The notes beneath the pieces are model-generated. The model had not been told where the DNA came from, searched no databases, and saw only the letters and a list, made by a program, of their open reading frames with translations. Source: Embiotoca jacksoni (lineage: Eukaryota; Chordata; Actinopteri; Embiotocidae). From it: DNA of 64,000 nucleotides. The position numbers and the translations under genes were made by a program. Numbering within the stretch: the first letter of the stretch is position 1; every line of letters starts with the position of its first letter. Where the stretch lies: assembly GCA_022577435.1 (NCBI GenBank), contig JAKOON010000007.1, forward strand, positions 14,432,926 to 14,496,925, written 5' to 3'. Shown piece by piece: positions 36,900 to 48,474 of the stretch.

Positions 36900-39590
36900 G
36901 GGGCTGGAATGATGCGATGACTCGCTGGTCTGTTTAAACCAGCTCAGTCACATGGGAGTGTGCTGGTGTTGAAAGAATCTGTTTTAGAAGATTAGGAGTT
37001 TTATTGTCTATCAACCACCGAACCAGAGGTGGAAATTCAACTGGTCCCTTGATGTAATTCCTCTCATTGTCTGAACTATATTTCACATTACCCATGGGAC
37101 AATTTTAATTGTACAATTTTACTTTTATCGACTTATTCCCTTCACATTAGACATAAAAAGATAATGAATTGCTATTTTATTTCTTATACACTTAAGAGTG
37201 AAAAAATAATAGTTAACTTGACTCCATTTCACACTGACTGATCCAATGGACTTGCAGATTTAGCTTTTTAATGCAAAATATTTTTCCCTGATTATGCACT
37301 TTAATTCAAACCCACCAAGTCCAGGCATTTAGGTATTGTATTAAAATAATAACTGAGATGCGACGTCAGTTTAATCACATTTTATCACTCTACATTCAAT
37401 AGGATGTTTGTTAGTTGGTTTTAAAGCTCACTGGGGTCCAGTAAAGTCTAATGTGGTTTTAAATTACTAATGACACGTTGTGTACTGAAAGTGTTTTAAA
37501 TGGGTTGCAGTTTGCAGATGGGTGAGGAGGGACAAGATGAAATAACTCAGGGGTGTCGTAATAAAGATTCCAAGTACTAAGAGTTACTCCAAGTGATGAA
37601 AATCTAAGAAATTTGTTAGAATTATGACGTTTTCCAAGAATTTCCCCTTAAAATTAAGAGTAGATTGTTGTAATGATCTTTTCTTTTCTTTTTTTTTTTT
37701 TTTACAAAACTGTTAGCAGCTAGGAGGAGGACTTTTAAGAGGCTTACGATTTCTTTAAGCAGAGAAGAAAATTGCATAAGTACAACAAGGTAAAAGAAAC
37801 TTTCTTCAGACGCTGAATGTGAGTTAATGAAACGCTACAGAATAAATCGTGCAGGATTATGTTTGTGGTCTATCCCATTGGAGACGTGCTTGCATCTCCC
37901 ATTCAACTCAATGATGACAGAAATGAAAGTGATAACAGCATTGAAATATTTGGCAACAGTAAAAATGCGGCAGTGCAGTGGTGATGACTCGGGTCTGTTG
38001 CAACCTTCCATCAGCAGTGATCACGCAAACAAAAACAGCGCTTTTACAGCCTCGTACTGGGACGGAGTTCATTTCTTTTCCACTGGATATCACTGTCCAT
38101 TCTGTGCCCATTGTCACAGAGTGCATTGTTTTGATCAACCAATCACATCTTTTAAAAGGATGTGTCATACCTATTAACAGGGTCAACAACACCCCTTTGC
38201 TAACATAAAAGTTTTGTTGCTTAATTGTCAGAGTTCATCTGATATGTTTTCTACGTCGCTCCTAACTAGGAAGTTATCGCCTAAGTTAGGAGCTCTCGAA
38301 GATGATTCTGAGATTTATTTTTTAATACAGCCTGAGGTGTTCTCAAAGATGATTGAAGATTATGGCAACCAGAAATCAAAGCCTGGTCACATTTGTGAAA
38401 GAGTGAACGACTAGTGGCCCAACAGGGAACTGACGGTGTTCCTGTGGTCTTCCTTATTACATGTAGAATATCCGTGTTTGTCATTAACTTTTAATTTATT
38501 CAAGAATGTGTCACAGATATCTAAATTTGCATGTTCAGTCCATGCATGAAGATTAACACATGATGAAAAGGTGGGAAATGAAACCAGGTCACTTGTTTCT
38601 ATAAGATCTATACGAACCAGAACTGTCAGAGGGAACATAAAGGAATCATTGCAGTTGACAGCTTTTTATAATATAACTCGACATATTAAATGATATTCCT
38701 CTGCAGCTTTAGCCTCAAGCTTTTAAAATATTTTTGACCTGATCCTCTGAAAACGTAACAAAACTTTTTGTACATTTTATTAGACTGATCACATTGTTTT
38801 ATTTCACATGAAATACTAACTATAGCAGATCACGAATCAGTTCCACACAACCCTCTACTTTTTAAAAGAGGACTGTTCAACATGTAACACTTGATGAAAC
38901 ACACGAGTAAATATTATAATTTTTCTATGGTTGATTGCTAGATTCCACTAAGCTGTTTCAATTTCAGTCTTCCTTTATTGTTCATGCTGGCTCTTTACCA
39001 TGGTTAGATAGAACAGTGTTATTAGTAAAATGTGTCCTTGTCTTATTATCACAGAAGTCAGAATGTGTGTCGTAATACATCTCCAAAGGTCCATGTTATT
39101 AAAGATTACACATACAACATTTTGCTTATAATGCAAAGCTCCAGTTGCATTTAATTTTGCTGTTCCATCAGTTTCACGCGACACATGTTCAATTACCATC
39201 GATTCCATCGATACCATCAATTACCAAAGTTGGGTCGTAAAGGGAAAAAAAAACAGAAGAGCAATTTGCTGAACTGTTGTGCATGCAGCCTCTTAAAAAC
39301 TGGGAACTGATCCATGTTCCCTGATGGGCTTCTTTTCCACCACGTTCTTTATTTCTAACAGAGGTCTAGGGACAATTAAGATATTTGTTACTTCAGTATA
39401 AGTACCAATACCTCATTACAAAAATGCACCTTTAAATTGCCTGCATTTTTAATTTTACTCAATTAGAAATGCTAACATATTAGCAGCAAAATGTGTTCAG
39501 TGTGTCAAAAATGAAAGTACGTATGCAGGCCTCAAAATGCCCATGTAGAAGTGTATTATTGTTACATGTTGCATTCGTGCATAAACCGCT
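36900..39590. other. Non-coding stretch, no gene recognised
   Basis: AT-rich, with a T18 run near 37688. The frames at 37827-38177 (+) and 37908-38192 (-) overlap one another and show no domain. No repeat family is recognised. A small direct repeat of ATCGATT/ATCGATACC-type words occurs at about 39195-39222. Confidence 0.45.
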
Positions 39591-39740
39591 TTTTTTTTTT
39601 TAAATGTTTTTTATGTTGTTTTATTTATATAGCACTAGTAATCTCAGGGCACTTTACCTAGAAAGGGTCAGGGTTAGGGGTCAAGGCTTTTTACTATTAT
39701 AGACCCTATCAAAATATATTAGTTTAGTTTATAAAGGTGA
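39590..39740 (+). repeat. Teleost repeat fragment (TTTTATTTATATAGCACTA type)
   Basis: TTTTATTTATATAGCACTAG followed by TCTCAGGGCACTTTACCTAG and later TATAGACCCTATC resembles a common fish repeat whose consensus I recall as TTTATATAGCGC ... CTCAAGGCACTTTACA ... AGACC. Only about 150 bp are recognisable. Family not named. Confidence 0.45.
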
Positions 39741-40228
39741 ATCATATTTTAGAAGTTCATCAGGTGTGGTGAGTGTACATTTTTGGTCTTTAAAGTACTA
39801 ACGCTGTTGTTGAATAAATGTAGTATGTTGTATAAAGTGCAATATTTCTCAGAAATGTAATGGAGTGGAAGTGTAAATTAGTTGAAAGAATTATTATTAT
39901 TGGTAAATTACTGCCGAGACATAGAGGCAACTGCATGTTGGGCTGCAAAGCGTAGGAAGGTGAGGGCACATGTATGTACTCCTCGTTGTGACTCCAACAT
40001 GACACAGGGCCGTGACCTTAGATCATGTAAAGAGGAGGCTGTTTGCACTACTCACCCATCCAAGGTTAAATGAGGATGACCTAGCAGCACCAACAGCAAA
40101 AACCCCCCACCAGTAGTCGGAGGCTCCAGCCTTCTGTTGCCAACGTGGCGTGCTGGGAAGCTGCTCTTGTCACACATTCACTTGTGGATGTTGGTACCCG
40201 TAACAGCTCATTAGAACAATGCTTCATT

Positions 40229-40430
40229 CCCCCTGAGAACTGATGAAATTAAAAGCAATTATCTCGTGAATACCTGCATGCCTTTGGTTTGTCACAAAGT
40301 AAAGCAAAGAACGTGTGAAAAAAGATTAATTATTGCTTTTTCTGGCCCGAACAGAGTTGCTGATACGCCCAGAAATACATTTGAAATAATTGGGCTAAAT
40401 TGTTATTTTAAACGGACTATTTTCTCTGGT
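40229..40430 (+). mobile_element. Tc1-like element, 5' subterminal fragment of an older copy
   Basis: TGATGAAATTAAAAGCAATT through CACAAAGTAAAGCAAAGAAC and GTGTGAAAAAAGATTAATTA matches, base for base over much of its length, the reverse complement of the Tc1-like copy at 46964-48474 (about 48330-48420). It also matches the adjacent segment at 40510-40610. So two left-end segments lie in tandem, the outer one probably belonging to an older copy that received the inner one. Confidence 0.6.
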
Positions 40431-40431
40431 T

Positions 40432-41093
40432 AGTATCATCCGTCTTCAGTTGTGGATGAACTTGTTGGCACCATGAATCGGTCATTGAAAAAAAATGCTT
40501 AATTGTACCTGAAAAGTGATGAAATTAAATCAATGTTCTCATTAAAGCCTGTATGCACTTGTTATGACACAGAGTAAAGCAAAGAAAGTGTGCTAAACGA
40601 TAAATTCGGTTTTCTTAAACACATATTAAGTCTTGTAATAAGTCATTCAACCTATTTAAATGGAGAAAAGTGATGCATTTGCTGTTTGGTATCATTATCT
40701 GCACCAAAGAGAAAATATTCTTAACAAGCACGTTACAGGTAAAAAGAACACCACAACTACTGTGAAACATGGAGGAGGTTTGGTTCTGTTTTAGGGCAGC
40801 TTTGCTGCACACTTGGTGCCTTGAATCTGTGAAGGCTACAATGCAATCTAAAGACGGTGATTGCCTCCAAAGGTTGCCATTGCGATTTTCATTTGTTTTA
40901 TTATTTGAAATATTCTGTTGAATCAAAAATCAAAAGCAAACTCTGATTTGTATTTGATATTGAATAAACAATCATGAAGGACAACTACGCAAGTTAGTTT
41001 TAAATTAATTCAGAGAAAATTTTTGGTTTCTTTTTTGTTTTTTGTTTTTTTGTGGAAGGGTACCAACAAATGTGTCTGTGTCTGTAACATATC
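40432..41093 (+). mobile_element. Tc1/mariner-like transposon, internally deleted copy
   Basis: Both ends carry the inverted motif: GAACTTGTTGGCACCATG near 40455 and GGTACCAACAAATGTGT near 41059. In between, GTGAAACATGGAGGAGGTTT translates to VKHGGG followed by a decayed FAA-type stretch, the Tc1 transposase signature VxHGGGxxMxWGCF in damaged form, with stop codons. Relative to the longer copy at 46964-48474, most of the transposase N-terminal half and the PKHT-containing region are deleted, leaving about 660 bp. It is non-functional. The transposase sense is the + strand. Confidence 0.7.
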
Positions 41094-41300
41094 GGTCTCA
41101 ATGAGAGCTGCAGACGTCATTTGTTTGCAGAGATAGCCTCTGAAAAAACATCCTTTTTGTCTATGCAATTTTCTTTTGTTTTTTTTATTTGAAATGTTTT
41201 GTCAAATCTGATTTGTGTTAAATATGTAATACACAATGACTTTTGTCATTTTAGAGAAAATGTTCCTTTTTTTGTGGAAGGGCACTTATTACTTCATATG
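41094..41300 (+). mobile_element. Tc1-like element, 3' fragment of an older copy
   Basis: GTCTCAATGAGAGCTGCAGA followed by CGTCATTTGTTTGCAGAGAT and later TTTGAAATGTTTTGTCAAAT aligns with the 3' part of the copy at 46964-48474 read on its own sense strand (GTCTCACTGAGAGCTACAGA and onwards). It begins exactly where the inner copy ends, as expected if that copy jumped into an older element of the same family. Confidence 0.55.
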
Positions 41301-41849
41301 GCCCTTTAATTTCCTTTGTCTTATTTTGTCATCGTCAGGTGCTGCAGCCATTATTTAAATGTATTTGACGCGTGCAGACCGAAACAGCAACACCTTATGC
41401 TGTTCTCGTAAATCCAGAGAAATGTTTCTCATTACTAGAGCTGGAGTAGTTTGAGAGACAGCAGAAAAAAAAATTTGTTTGACTTTTCACACCATGTAAA
41501 AACAAAAATTAAAATGAACAGAAACAGTGTGGCACGAGTCAGCACAACAGAGTATCCATGCCAAGACTAAAACTTGAAGTAAAACCAGCAGTTTTCAGTA
41601 TTAGATTGCTCACTGGTTAAGGGTTAGAGCTCATTAATGATTTTTAATTTCTCTGTTTGCCCTTTATTTAGTTTATTTTTCAACATTGTCTTTCTTTAAC
41701 TGCCTTAGTCAATGGAAGCTTTTATAATCCAGAAGATAAAATAAGAAAGCAATCACCTCTGCCAAATCTTCTTTTTTAGATGTTTTTACCTTTTGAATAT
41801 TTGTGGTCATTATATGACTGTATTTGCGAGTGTTTTATAGGCAGTTATT

Positions 41850-42545
41850 TTTCTATAAAAGTGACCCTGACTATGACGCTACAGCTACATTGTTATACTT
41901 AGTGAATATTCCTCCACATTACACTGACTCATTTGATGAACTTGTAGATTTTAAGAATAAAATAAAATGCCCAGCAGATACAGCTGAACTGAGTTGTGCT
42001 GATCAGAAGAAGGTGGCAACAATGTTGTTTATTCCTCAAATATGATTTCAACAAAAATAATCCGAAATCCGTTCCTCAACAATTGAAAATCTTTTAAAAC
42101 CCACCCATTGTTTAAAGTTAAATAACTGAACTTTAATTGTCAAATGTTGTCAAAGGAGCTAGAGATGCTAATGTCGATGAAACAACTCCCTGAGATTTTT
42201 CTGTCCATGATAATATGATGACAGAAGATGCAATCAGTGTTGCAATTAGAAGGATGAAGTCATTCACTTTTGTTCTTGACCCTATTCCAGCCAAGCTGTT
42301 TAAAGCCAGCTTCCAGTACCCCTACCAGGAAACAACCATTACTGTATAATAAAGTGTTCTGAGTTCAGGCCTCCTAAAAGCTTTCAGACTAGTTACTTCT
42401 GCTTAAGAAATAACAGCTCGAAGCCAACCGCTAATCCTCCTCGTCTTGGTACAGTGTATAGAAAATTGTAATGCGTTTTCACCTGAATGCCACATAAATG
42501 GCATCTTTGAAAAGTGTGATTAGAAACTTTGCACAGCCTTCTACC
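41850..42545 (+). mobile_element. Degenerate LINE reverse-transcriptase fragment
   Basis: Across several frames the + strand gives pieces of a fish non-LTR reverse transcriptase in the correct order. About 42235-42310 reads ISVAIRRMKSFTFVLDPIPA followed by KLFKA, matching the conserved KSxTCxLDPIPTxLFK block. About 42370-42390 reads SGLLKAF. About 42455-42520 reads in the style of xIEKxVxxxL...GIFEKC, matching the IFExFQSGF region. The upstream frame 41824-42045 (FYKSDPDYDATATLL ...) probably belongs to the same remnant. Frameshifts and stops are frequent, so this is an old copy. Clade (L2, Rex1 or other) is unresolved. Confidence 0.6.
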
Positions 42546-42798
42546 GGCATTTTTTTTAAACATATAGTTCTTATGTTTTGTACAGTAGGATTGGTGAGGA
42601 TGCTGCCTGTGGTACTGTAAGATACAGTAACCTAACAGTGGTATTTTGTTTTTATTTTTTTTTTTCCAAAGAGGCTAAGTAGCAAATGTTTTAAGCAACA
42701 ATATGATTTGGTAATGTCACATTTATGGTTTAAATGTTTTCAAAATAATGTATTCATTATTTTCTAATGTTTTATTTGAAAACAACATTGGTTTAGAT

Positions 42799-43165
42799 TT
42801 TTTGGCCACTTGGCGGCAAGCTGTAAACACAAAATTGACCATTACATTTTATCGTTGCATAAAGTTGATGATAAACATGCTAACAAATACTGTTGTTGCT
42901 TATTTACATATCTAGAAGACATAAAGCAATATTAGCATTTAAACTTGTGTTTTTGGCCTAGCTTAAGTGTCTTTCAGCCTTTTTTTTGGTCTCCACCAAC
43001 ACTTGTCAGAAATATCAATCTAACGTTCATTAGCTAAACACAAATTTTGTCTGGTATGTCCTGCTCAGCGGGGAGCATTACATTTTTCCTTTTCTTTGTG
43101 TGCAGAAGACAGCTATATATTGCAGGTGGAAATATACAATGGTGTGACTGAAATAAAACCATAAA
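42799..43165 (+). repeat. Candidate teleost dispersed repeat (TTTTTGGCCACTTGG type)
   Basis: The left end reads TTTTTTGGCCACTTGGCGGC. The body contains ATGCTAACAAATACTG, CATTTAAACTTGTGTTTTTG, TTTTTGGTCTCCACCAACAC, ATTAGCTAAACAC and GCGGGGAGCATTACATTTT, and it ends with TGTGACTGAAATAAAACCAT. I recall this word order from intergenic DNA of other percomorphs, but with less certainty than for the other repeats listed. Confidence 0.4.
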
Positions 43166-43169
43166 GTAA

Positions 43170-46100
43170 ACCAAAGAAAATATTTGAAAGATGCTAAGAA
43201 GCCCTAAAAAGTTGTGGAGTTGAGGGATAGTTCTATAGTTCTATAGGTTTGTATGAGTGACACCTTTTACATAATTTCATCCAGTGTTGAGTTAATTACC
43301 TTGATTAGTGCAACTTTTAGATAATAAACTGCATGAAGATGAACGCATATAGGTTTTGTAACATAAAATGTATTGGTGGCAGTATGGATAAGGCCATTTT
43401 CAAATGTATACTTTTGTATCTTTCTATATACTGTATGTGTCCATATAGATTTGTAAAGGCATGTATATTATGGTCGAGAATGTGACTGTGGTGTTTGCTG
43501 AACAGTCCTACACATGAAGCACTCGATCCATCATGCTATATCAGTTCAGTTTGTCTTGTAAGCAGGAAAGTGCTACGCTTTGTAATGTGTCACCATTACT
43601 ACAGCATCCAATTCCCATCTGGGACTCCAGTCTTTAGGTCTCTGATTATAGGCTGGCACAAATACAGCACTCCGTGGTTCATAAGAATGAAATATTTTTG
43701 GCTCGTGCTGAATTTGATCTTTTTATTGAAGTAAAGTTCCTACAAAAAATATTTCTCTCCCCCACTGTCTTGGTTTTGCGCTCATGCCAGTGTCTCTAAT
43801 AGTCAACATAAATTCAAAGCAGGCCCAACCCGTTCTCTGAAATCTGCAATTTGATAGATGTAGTGTGGAAATAACAGAAATACAAATTGTTCATGCTCTG
43901 GCCTCGACCTTGATTTTGAAAATATTTTCAAGAGGATCACACAGATGAGTTAAAAAGATATGAAAATGTGGCCTTCTGTTACTTATTCGTTTGTTAAATT
44001 GTTTTCAGTCCAGAAGGAGTTTAAAGTCGATAAACTGATGAACTGATGGTATTCACAATATCTAGTAATAAAGTGTTTGCGTGTGTGTGTAGACGTGGGA
44101 AGGCATGATTCATTCTTTATCTGGTCAAAAATCCAATCCAAAGATAAAAACAAATGTATGCATAATTTAATTCCATTCACCAATAAATGTGTAATTCTTG
44201 GCACCACCTCATCTGCTCTACATCTCCCAAAGCTACAATTTGCTGTGATGCTCGATCAAATTAGTTCTGAATTCCAGTGATCATCAGACTCATTAAAATC
44301 TGTTTATATTACAATCAATTTTCCCATGACTGAGTAAAAAGACTGCAGCACAGTTGTAGTTATGTGCAGTCAATATCCCATCCCTCTGAAGTTAGAAGTG
44401 CTGTCTTATAAGGAACCGGTTCGTCACAAGCCCAGGCACATAATTGACTTTCACTTGTTACTTGTTAAGTACTTAATAGTGCAGCATTTTATGTAGCCCA
44501 TGTTAGTTTACCATTGTAATTTAATGGCCGGCCCATAGAAAGCCCTCTGCTCTTTGAGATACAATATAAAATAAAAACTCCTGATAGATTTATATGCTTA
44601 GTGCAAATAATAAATCTAAAGCAGATATATAATTCAATAAATCTGGATTACATTAAGAGAAATGCATCTCAGAGATTCAATTTCGGACTTATGAGGCTTG
44701 AATTATGAAAGGCGATTACTGTCTGCCTTCTGCCATGACTGAACGAGGACTGAAACTGGAAGATGTGTTTTATCAAAACCCTTTGACAGTTAATATTAGT
44801 CTCTTCTTATAAATACACAGCGGTTTTAAGATTGCGGAAGACGAGCATTTTTTGGGGAGATGATGGTTTGCTTTAAAGACTTAAAGCCAATTGAGGTCAG
44901 CTATGCAATTGCAGAACAGTTGCAGCTGTTCTGCAGCGATTAGCCTGACACATCATGTGGTGTGTACAAAGTGCTACCAGGCTAACAGCTGAGTCAAAAC
45001 TAGAGGGCCAGACACTCCTGATGGGATTTTTAGAGGAAGACTTTTTATTTCTTCCCGCTTTTTTATGGAGAGAGGGTGGGGGGTGGGGGGATTTTCTGCT
45101 TCTGTCTTTGTTGGTTGTAAGTGAAAAATAAAGTATCCTCCCTTTAAAAGTCTCAACGGAGAGTGATTTGCATTGTATTATTCAAATTGCAGTTAAGTGC
45201 ATAATACACTCTAATTACACAGCACAGTACTGAGTGTGTTTTGAATTGATGCATTTCATTTTTCGGGCAGACGAACACAATGAATCACACAAAATTAATA
45301 ATGGAAGGTGGCTATTGTACAGATGTAAAGCAGTTCCTCAGTGCTCCTGTGTTTTACAGGGAGATTGGGAAGAATGCACATTTGTATTTGCTGGTGTGTA
45401 TGTATAGACCTCTGTTTCTGCCTGTTTGTCAGTCTGTGTGTGTGCAGCGTATACACAGGGGGAAACCTGTGCTTGCGTGTGGGACCCCGGTCGATGAGCA
45501 CTTTCAAATGAATTCTCAGCACTTGTTTAAAGGTAATCTTACTGGACATTGTTTGTCTATAGGGCATTCAGGAAGGTACTTGATTTTCAACAATCCACAT
45601 TTTACTGAAGGTAGATCTTAATTGCCTTGATATGGTAATCCCCGCTCATTTGGTATGCTTAATAGACTAAAATAGATGCTAAGTGTTATATTTTAGGCAT
45701 CTTTTGTCTGTCTGCTTGCGTCTGACTGTGTCTGTGTGGCGGACGCTGTGTGGTGCTGAAATAACGCAAGTTAAAGAGCAGTTGTTTACTGTCACATTGC
45801 AAAGAATAATATGTGAGTTTTGATGGGGATGCTGCACAAAATCAGTGAGTCTTCACCTACCGTGCATTTGGGCTGAAAACAGCCCTGGGTTAGACAGACA
45901 TAAGGGGCTGCATTGGTGCATTGGCGTGTAGCTTCAGTTCGGTGATGAAATGCAGTACAGGAAAGCTGGTTTGAGTAATGGATTCACGAGTTGGAAGGCT
46001 GATCAGATGCCATCACCCTGCACACCAGTCTGTAAACAGTACGATGAAGTCATCCCAGATGACCCTGCCTATTCACCGGAGCACTCTGCCAACAAAGCAG

Positions 46101-46835
46101 GAACTATTAAACTGCCCACACGAGCTGAAATGTGCCTACTTTGTGGTGTGTTATTCAACAGATTATTACTTGTGCACCGTGTTTAAAATACAGCTGGATA
46201 TCACAGAACTGCACAGAGCATTTGTTTTTATCTCTGCCCAGCTGTAGTGGGAGTTGGGTTATGGCTGCTCTGTGCTCACACTAGAAAGGTGCGATTAGGT
46301 TGAAACAAAACAGGCCTACTGAGGATTTATGAGTGAAAAAGTAAGACAGCGGGCACAGCAGTGTTAATGTCACTACATCCTGTTAACCAGCTTCCTACAT
46401 GGTGAGCTGAGGTGATGTCACGAATGACTGACATTAGGATACTTGTTAGTTTCATACTTGAACCATAACAGAACAGGAATAATGCCTCAATACACATATT
46501 TAGATTAATAGGCTTTTCAGGACTATAAAATGAAAGTTAAGCTGCTTAGTCCTTTGAAAATGGCTTATCCTTGAAATAGTTTTCATAATAGAAATTATGA
46601 AAAAGAAAACAACTTTAAATCAGCAACTGTATTTAGTAGAGCCAAACCAATGTCATGAAGTAATATTAGGAAGCACAAAAATTAAGTTTTTGTTATATCG
46701 ACCGAAATGCTCCCAAAGATATCTAACGGAGGCAGGATATTTTTAAGTTTAACATTATTGTCCAAAATGACATCAGTGTATTGAAACAGGGAACTCCATT
46801 GAGAATATAACAACTATGAATAATTATCAATTAAG
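43170..46835. other. Non-coding stretch, mostly unique
   Basis: No gene recognised. A G-rich patch occurs at about 45073-45091. The frames at 45280-45621 (+) and 45295-45567 (-) overlap and have no domain. The stretch at 44440-44760 is listed separately as possible regulatory DNA. Confidence 0.45.
44440..44760. promoter_or_regulatory. Candidate conserved non-coding (enhancer-like) stretch
   Basis: A repeat-free, AT-rich stretch with many TAAT/ATTA cores, an AAATAATAAATC cluster, CTTGTTA/TTAAGTACTTAA words and a small palindrome (TTAAGTACTTAA at about 44465-44476). Typical of developmental enhancers in gene deserts, but not evidence by itself. Confidence 0.15.
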
Positions 46836-46837
46836 GT

Positions 46838-46839
<2 letters not shown>

Positions 46840-46890
<51 letters not shown>
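46840..46890 (+). repeat. (AC)25 microsatellite
   Basis: Twenty-five pure AC units between AAGGTGT and AAATCAAAAC, about 75 bp left of the Tc1-like element. Likely polymorphic. Confidence 0.97.
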
Positions 46891-46892
<2 letters not shown>

Positions 46893-46963
46893 TCAAAACA
46901 TTTTTAAATGACACCAAGCATCTTTTTCTGCATTATATTGTAATGGAAGTTTTCATACACCGA

Positions 46964-48474
46964 TATGATCCAGACGTGGACAAATTTGTTGGTACCCTTT
47001 CAAACAAACAAAAAAAAAAGAAACCCACAATTGTCTCTGAATTAATTTAAAACAGACGTACGTAATTGTCCTTCGTGATTGTTTATTCAATATCAAATAC
47101 AAATCTGAGTTTGCTTTTAATTTTTGATTCAACAGAATATTTCAAATAGTAAAACAAATGAAAATCGCAATGACAACCTTTGGAGGCCATTAGCGCAAAC
47201 AAGGAACTTCTGTAGCTCTCAGTGAGACTTGTGCTCCTGTCAGCAGGTAGTTTGGTCCGCTCTTCCAGAACAAACGGCTTCAGCTGTCTCCGGTTCAAAG
47301 GCTCCCTTCTCTTCATGTTTCAGCTCTTTCCTTAGATGTATGATAAGATTCGGATCAGATTTCATAGAAGGTCATTTCAGAATAGTCCAATGTTGTTGTT
47401 TTTAGCCACTCTGGAGTGATTTTAGTTGTGTTTTGGGTCATTGACCAGTTGGAGGACCTATGACTGAAACAGGGCTTTCTGACTTTGGGCAGCTCGTTTT
47501 GCTCCATAATGCCTTGATAGTCTTTAGATTGAATTGTGCCCTGCACAGATTCAAGGCCCCATGTGCCAGATGCAGCAAAGCGGCCCTAAAACAGATCTGA
47601 ACCTCCTCCATGTTTCACAGCAGGTGTGTTGTTCTTAAAAAACGTCATCTTTTCGTCTATAAACACAGAGTTCGTGATTTGCCATAAAGTTCCAGTTTCA
47701 TCTCGTGTTCAAAGGACAATTTCCCCAAAGCATTGTGGTTTGCCAATATGCATTTTAGCAAAACCCAGTCTTTTTTTGTTTTTCTTTTAACAGTGGAGTC
47801 CTCCTGGGTCGTTTTCAATGGAGCCCACTGTGCTCCGAAAGCATCAGATTGTCAATCACACACTGATGTACCTCAACTTTGTAATTCAGTTCTTTGGAGG
47901 TTTCCTTTGACTCTGTTTATTATTCGCACCATCTTTCTGTTCAATCTGGCAACGTTTCTCCTTGCTGCATCCAGGCAGTTTGAATACAATCCTATGGACC
48001 TTAGACATCCAATAATATTTTCAGTTTATAGCCTTTACCTTTAACATACATGTCTAGATTCTTCTTTCTGATATCCTATCTGCTTGGCTTTCTCTGGTCC
48101 GTGTTCAGTGTGGTTCATAGGATGATACCAAACAGAAAAGTGACCTCTTTTCTGTATTTAAATGACTGATGGCTAAATGACTAATTAGTATCACACATAT
48201 CCTGAACCTTGTAACCAAAGAAAAAACATTTCAAATATTGTTTTGATCCAACTGTTTGTATTTTTTTCATGGGGTACCAACAAATCTGTTGAGGCCCTTT
48301 TAGAATATCTTTGTAGAAGAAGCAGTAATTTATCTTTTTTGTTTTTACACTTTCTTTGCTTTACTCTATGACGCATACATGAGAAAATTGCTTTTAATTT
48401 AATCACTTTATGGGAGTAATGAAGTAGTTTACCAGGGTGTTCAGGGTACCAACAAATCCATCCTCATTTCTATA
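46964..48474 (-). mobile_element. Tc1/mariner-like transposon, near full-length but decayed
   Basis: The ends carry inverted copies of one motif: GGACAAATTTGTTGGTACCC at about 46977-46996, and GGGTACCAACAAATCCATCC at about 48443-48462. TA dinucleotides flank the approximate ends. A second inner GGGGTACCAACAAATCTG lies at about 48271, so the right end has a doubled inverted motif. The size of about 1.5 kb is normal for Tc1 elements. On the minus strand the transposase is still readable in pieces: KHGGGS near 47620, then 47355-47546 with GTIQSKDYQGIME, QNTTKITPEWLK (the family's usual QDNxPKHTxxxxxxWL site, damaged) and DYSEM. Stops and frameshifts rule out an active protein. It belongs to the same family as 40229-41300 but in the opposite orientation. 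Confidence 0.75.
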
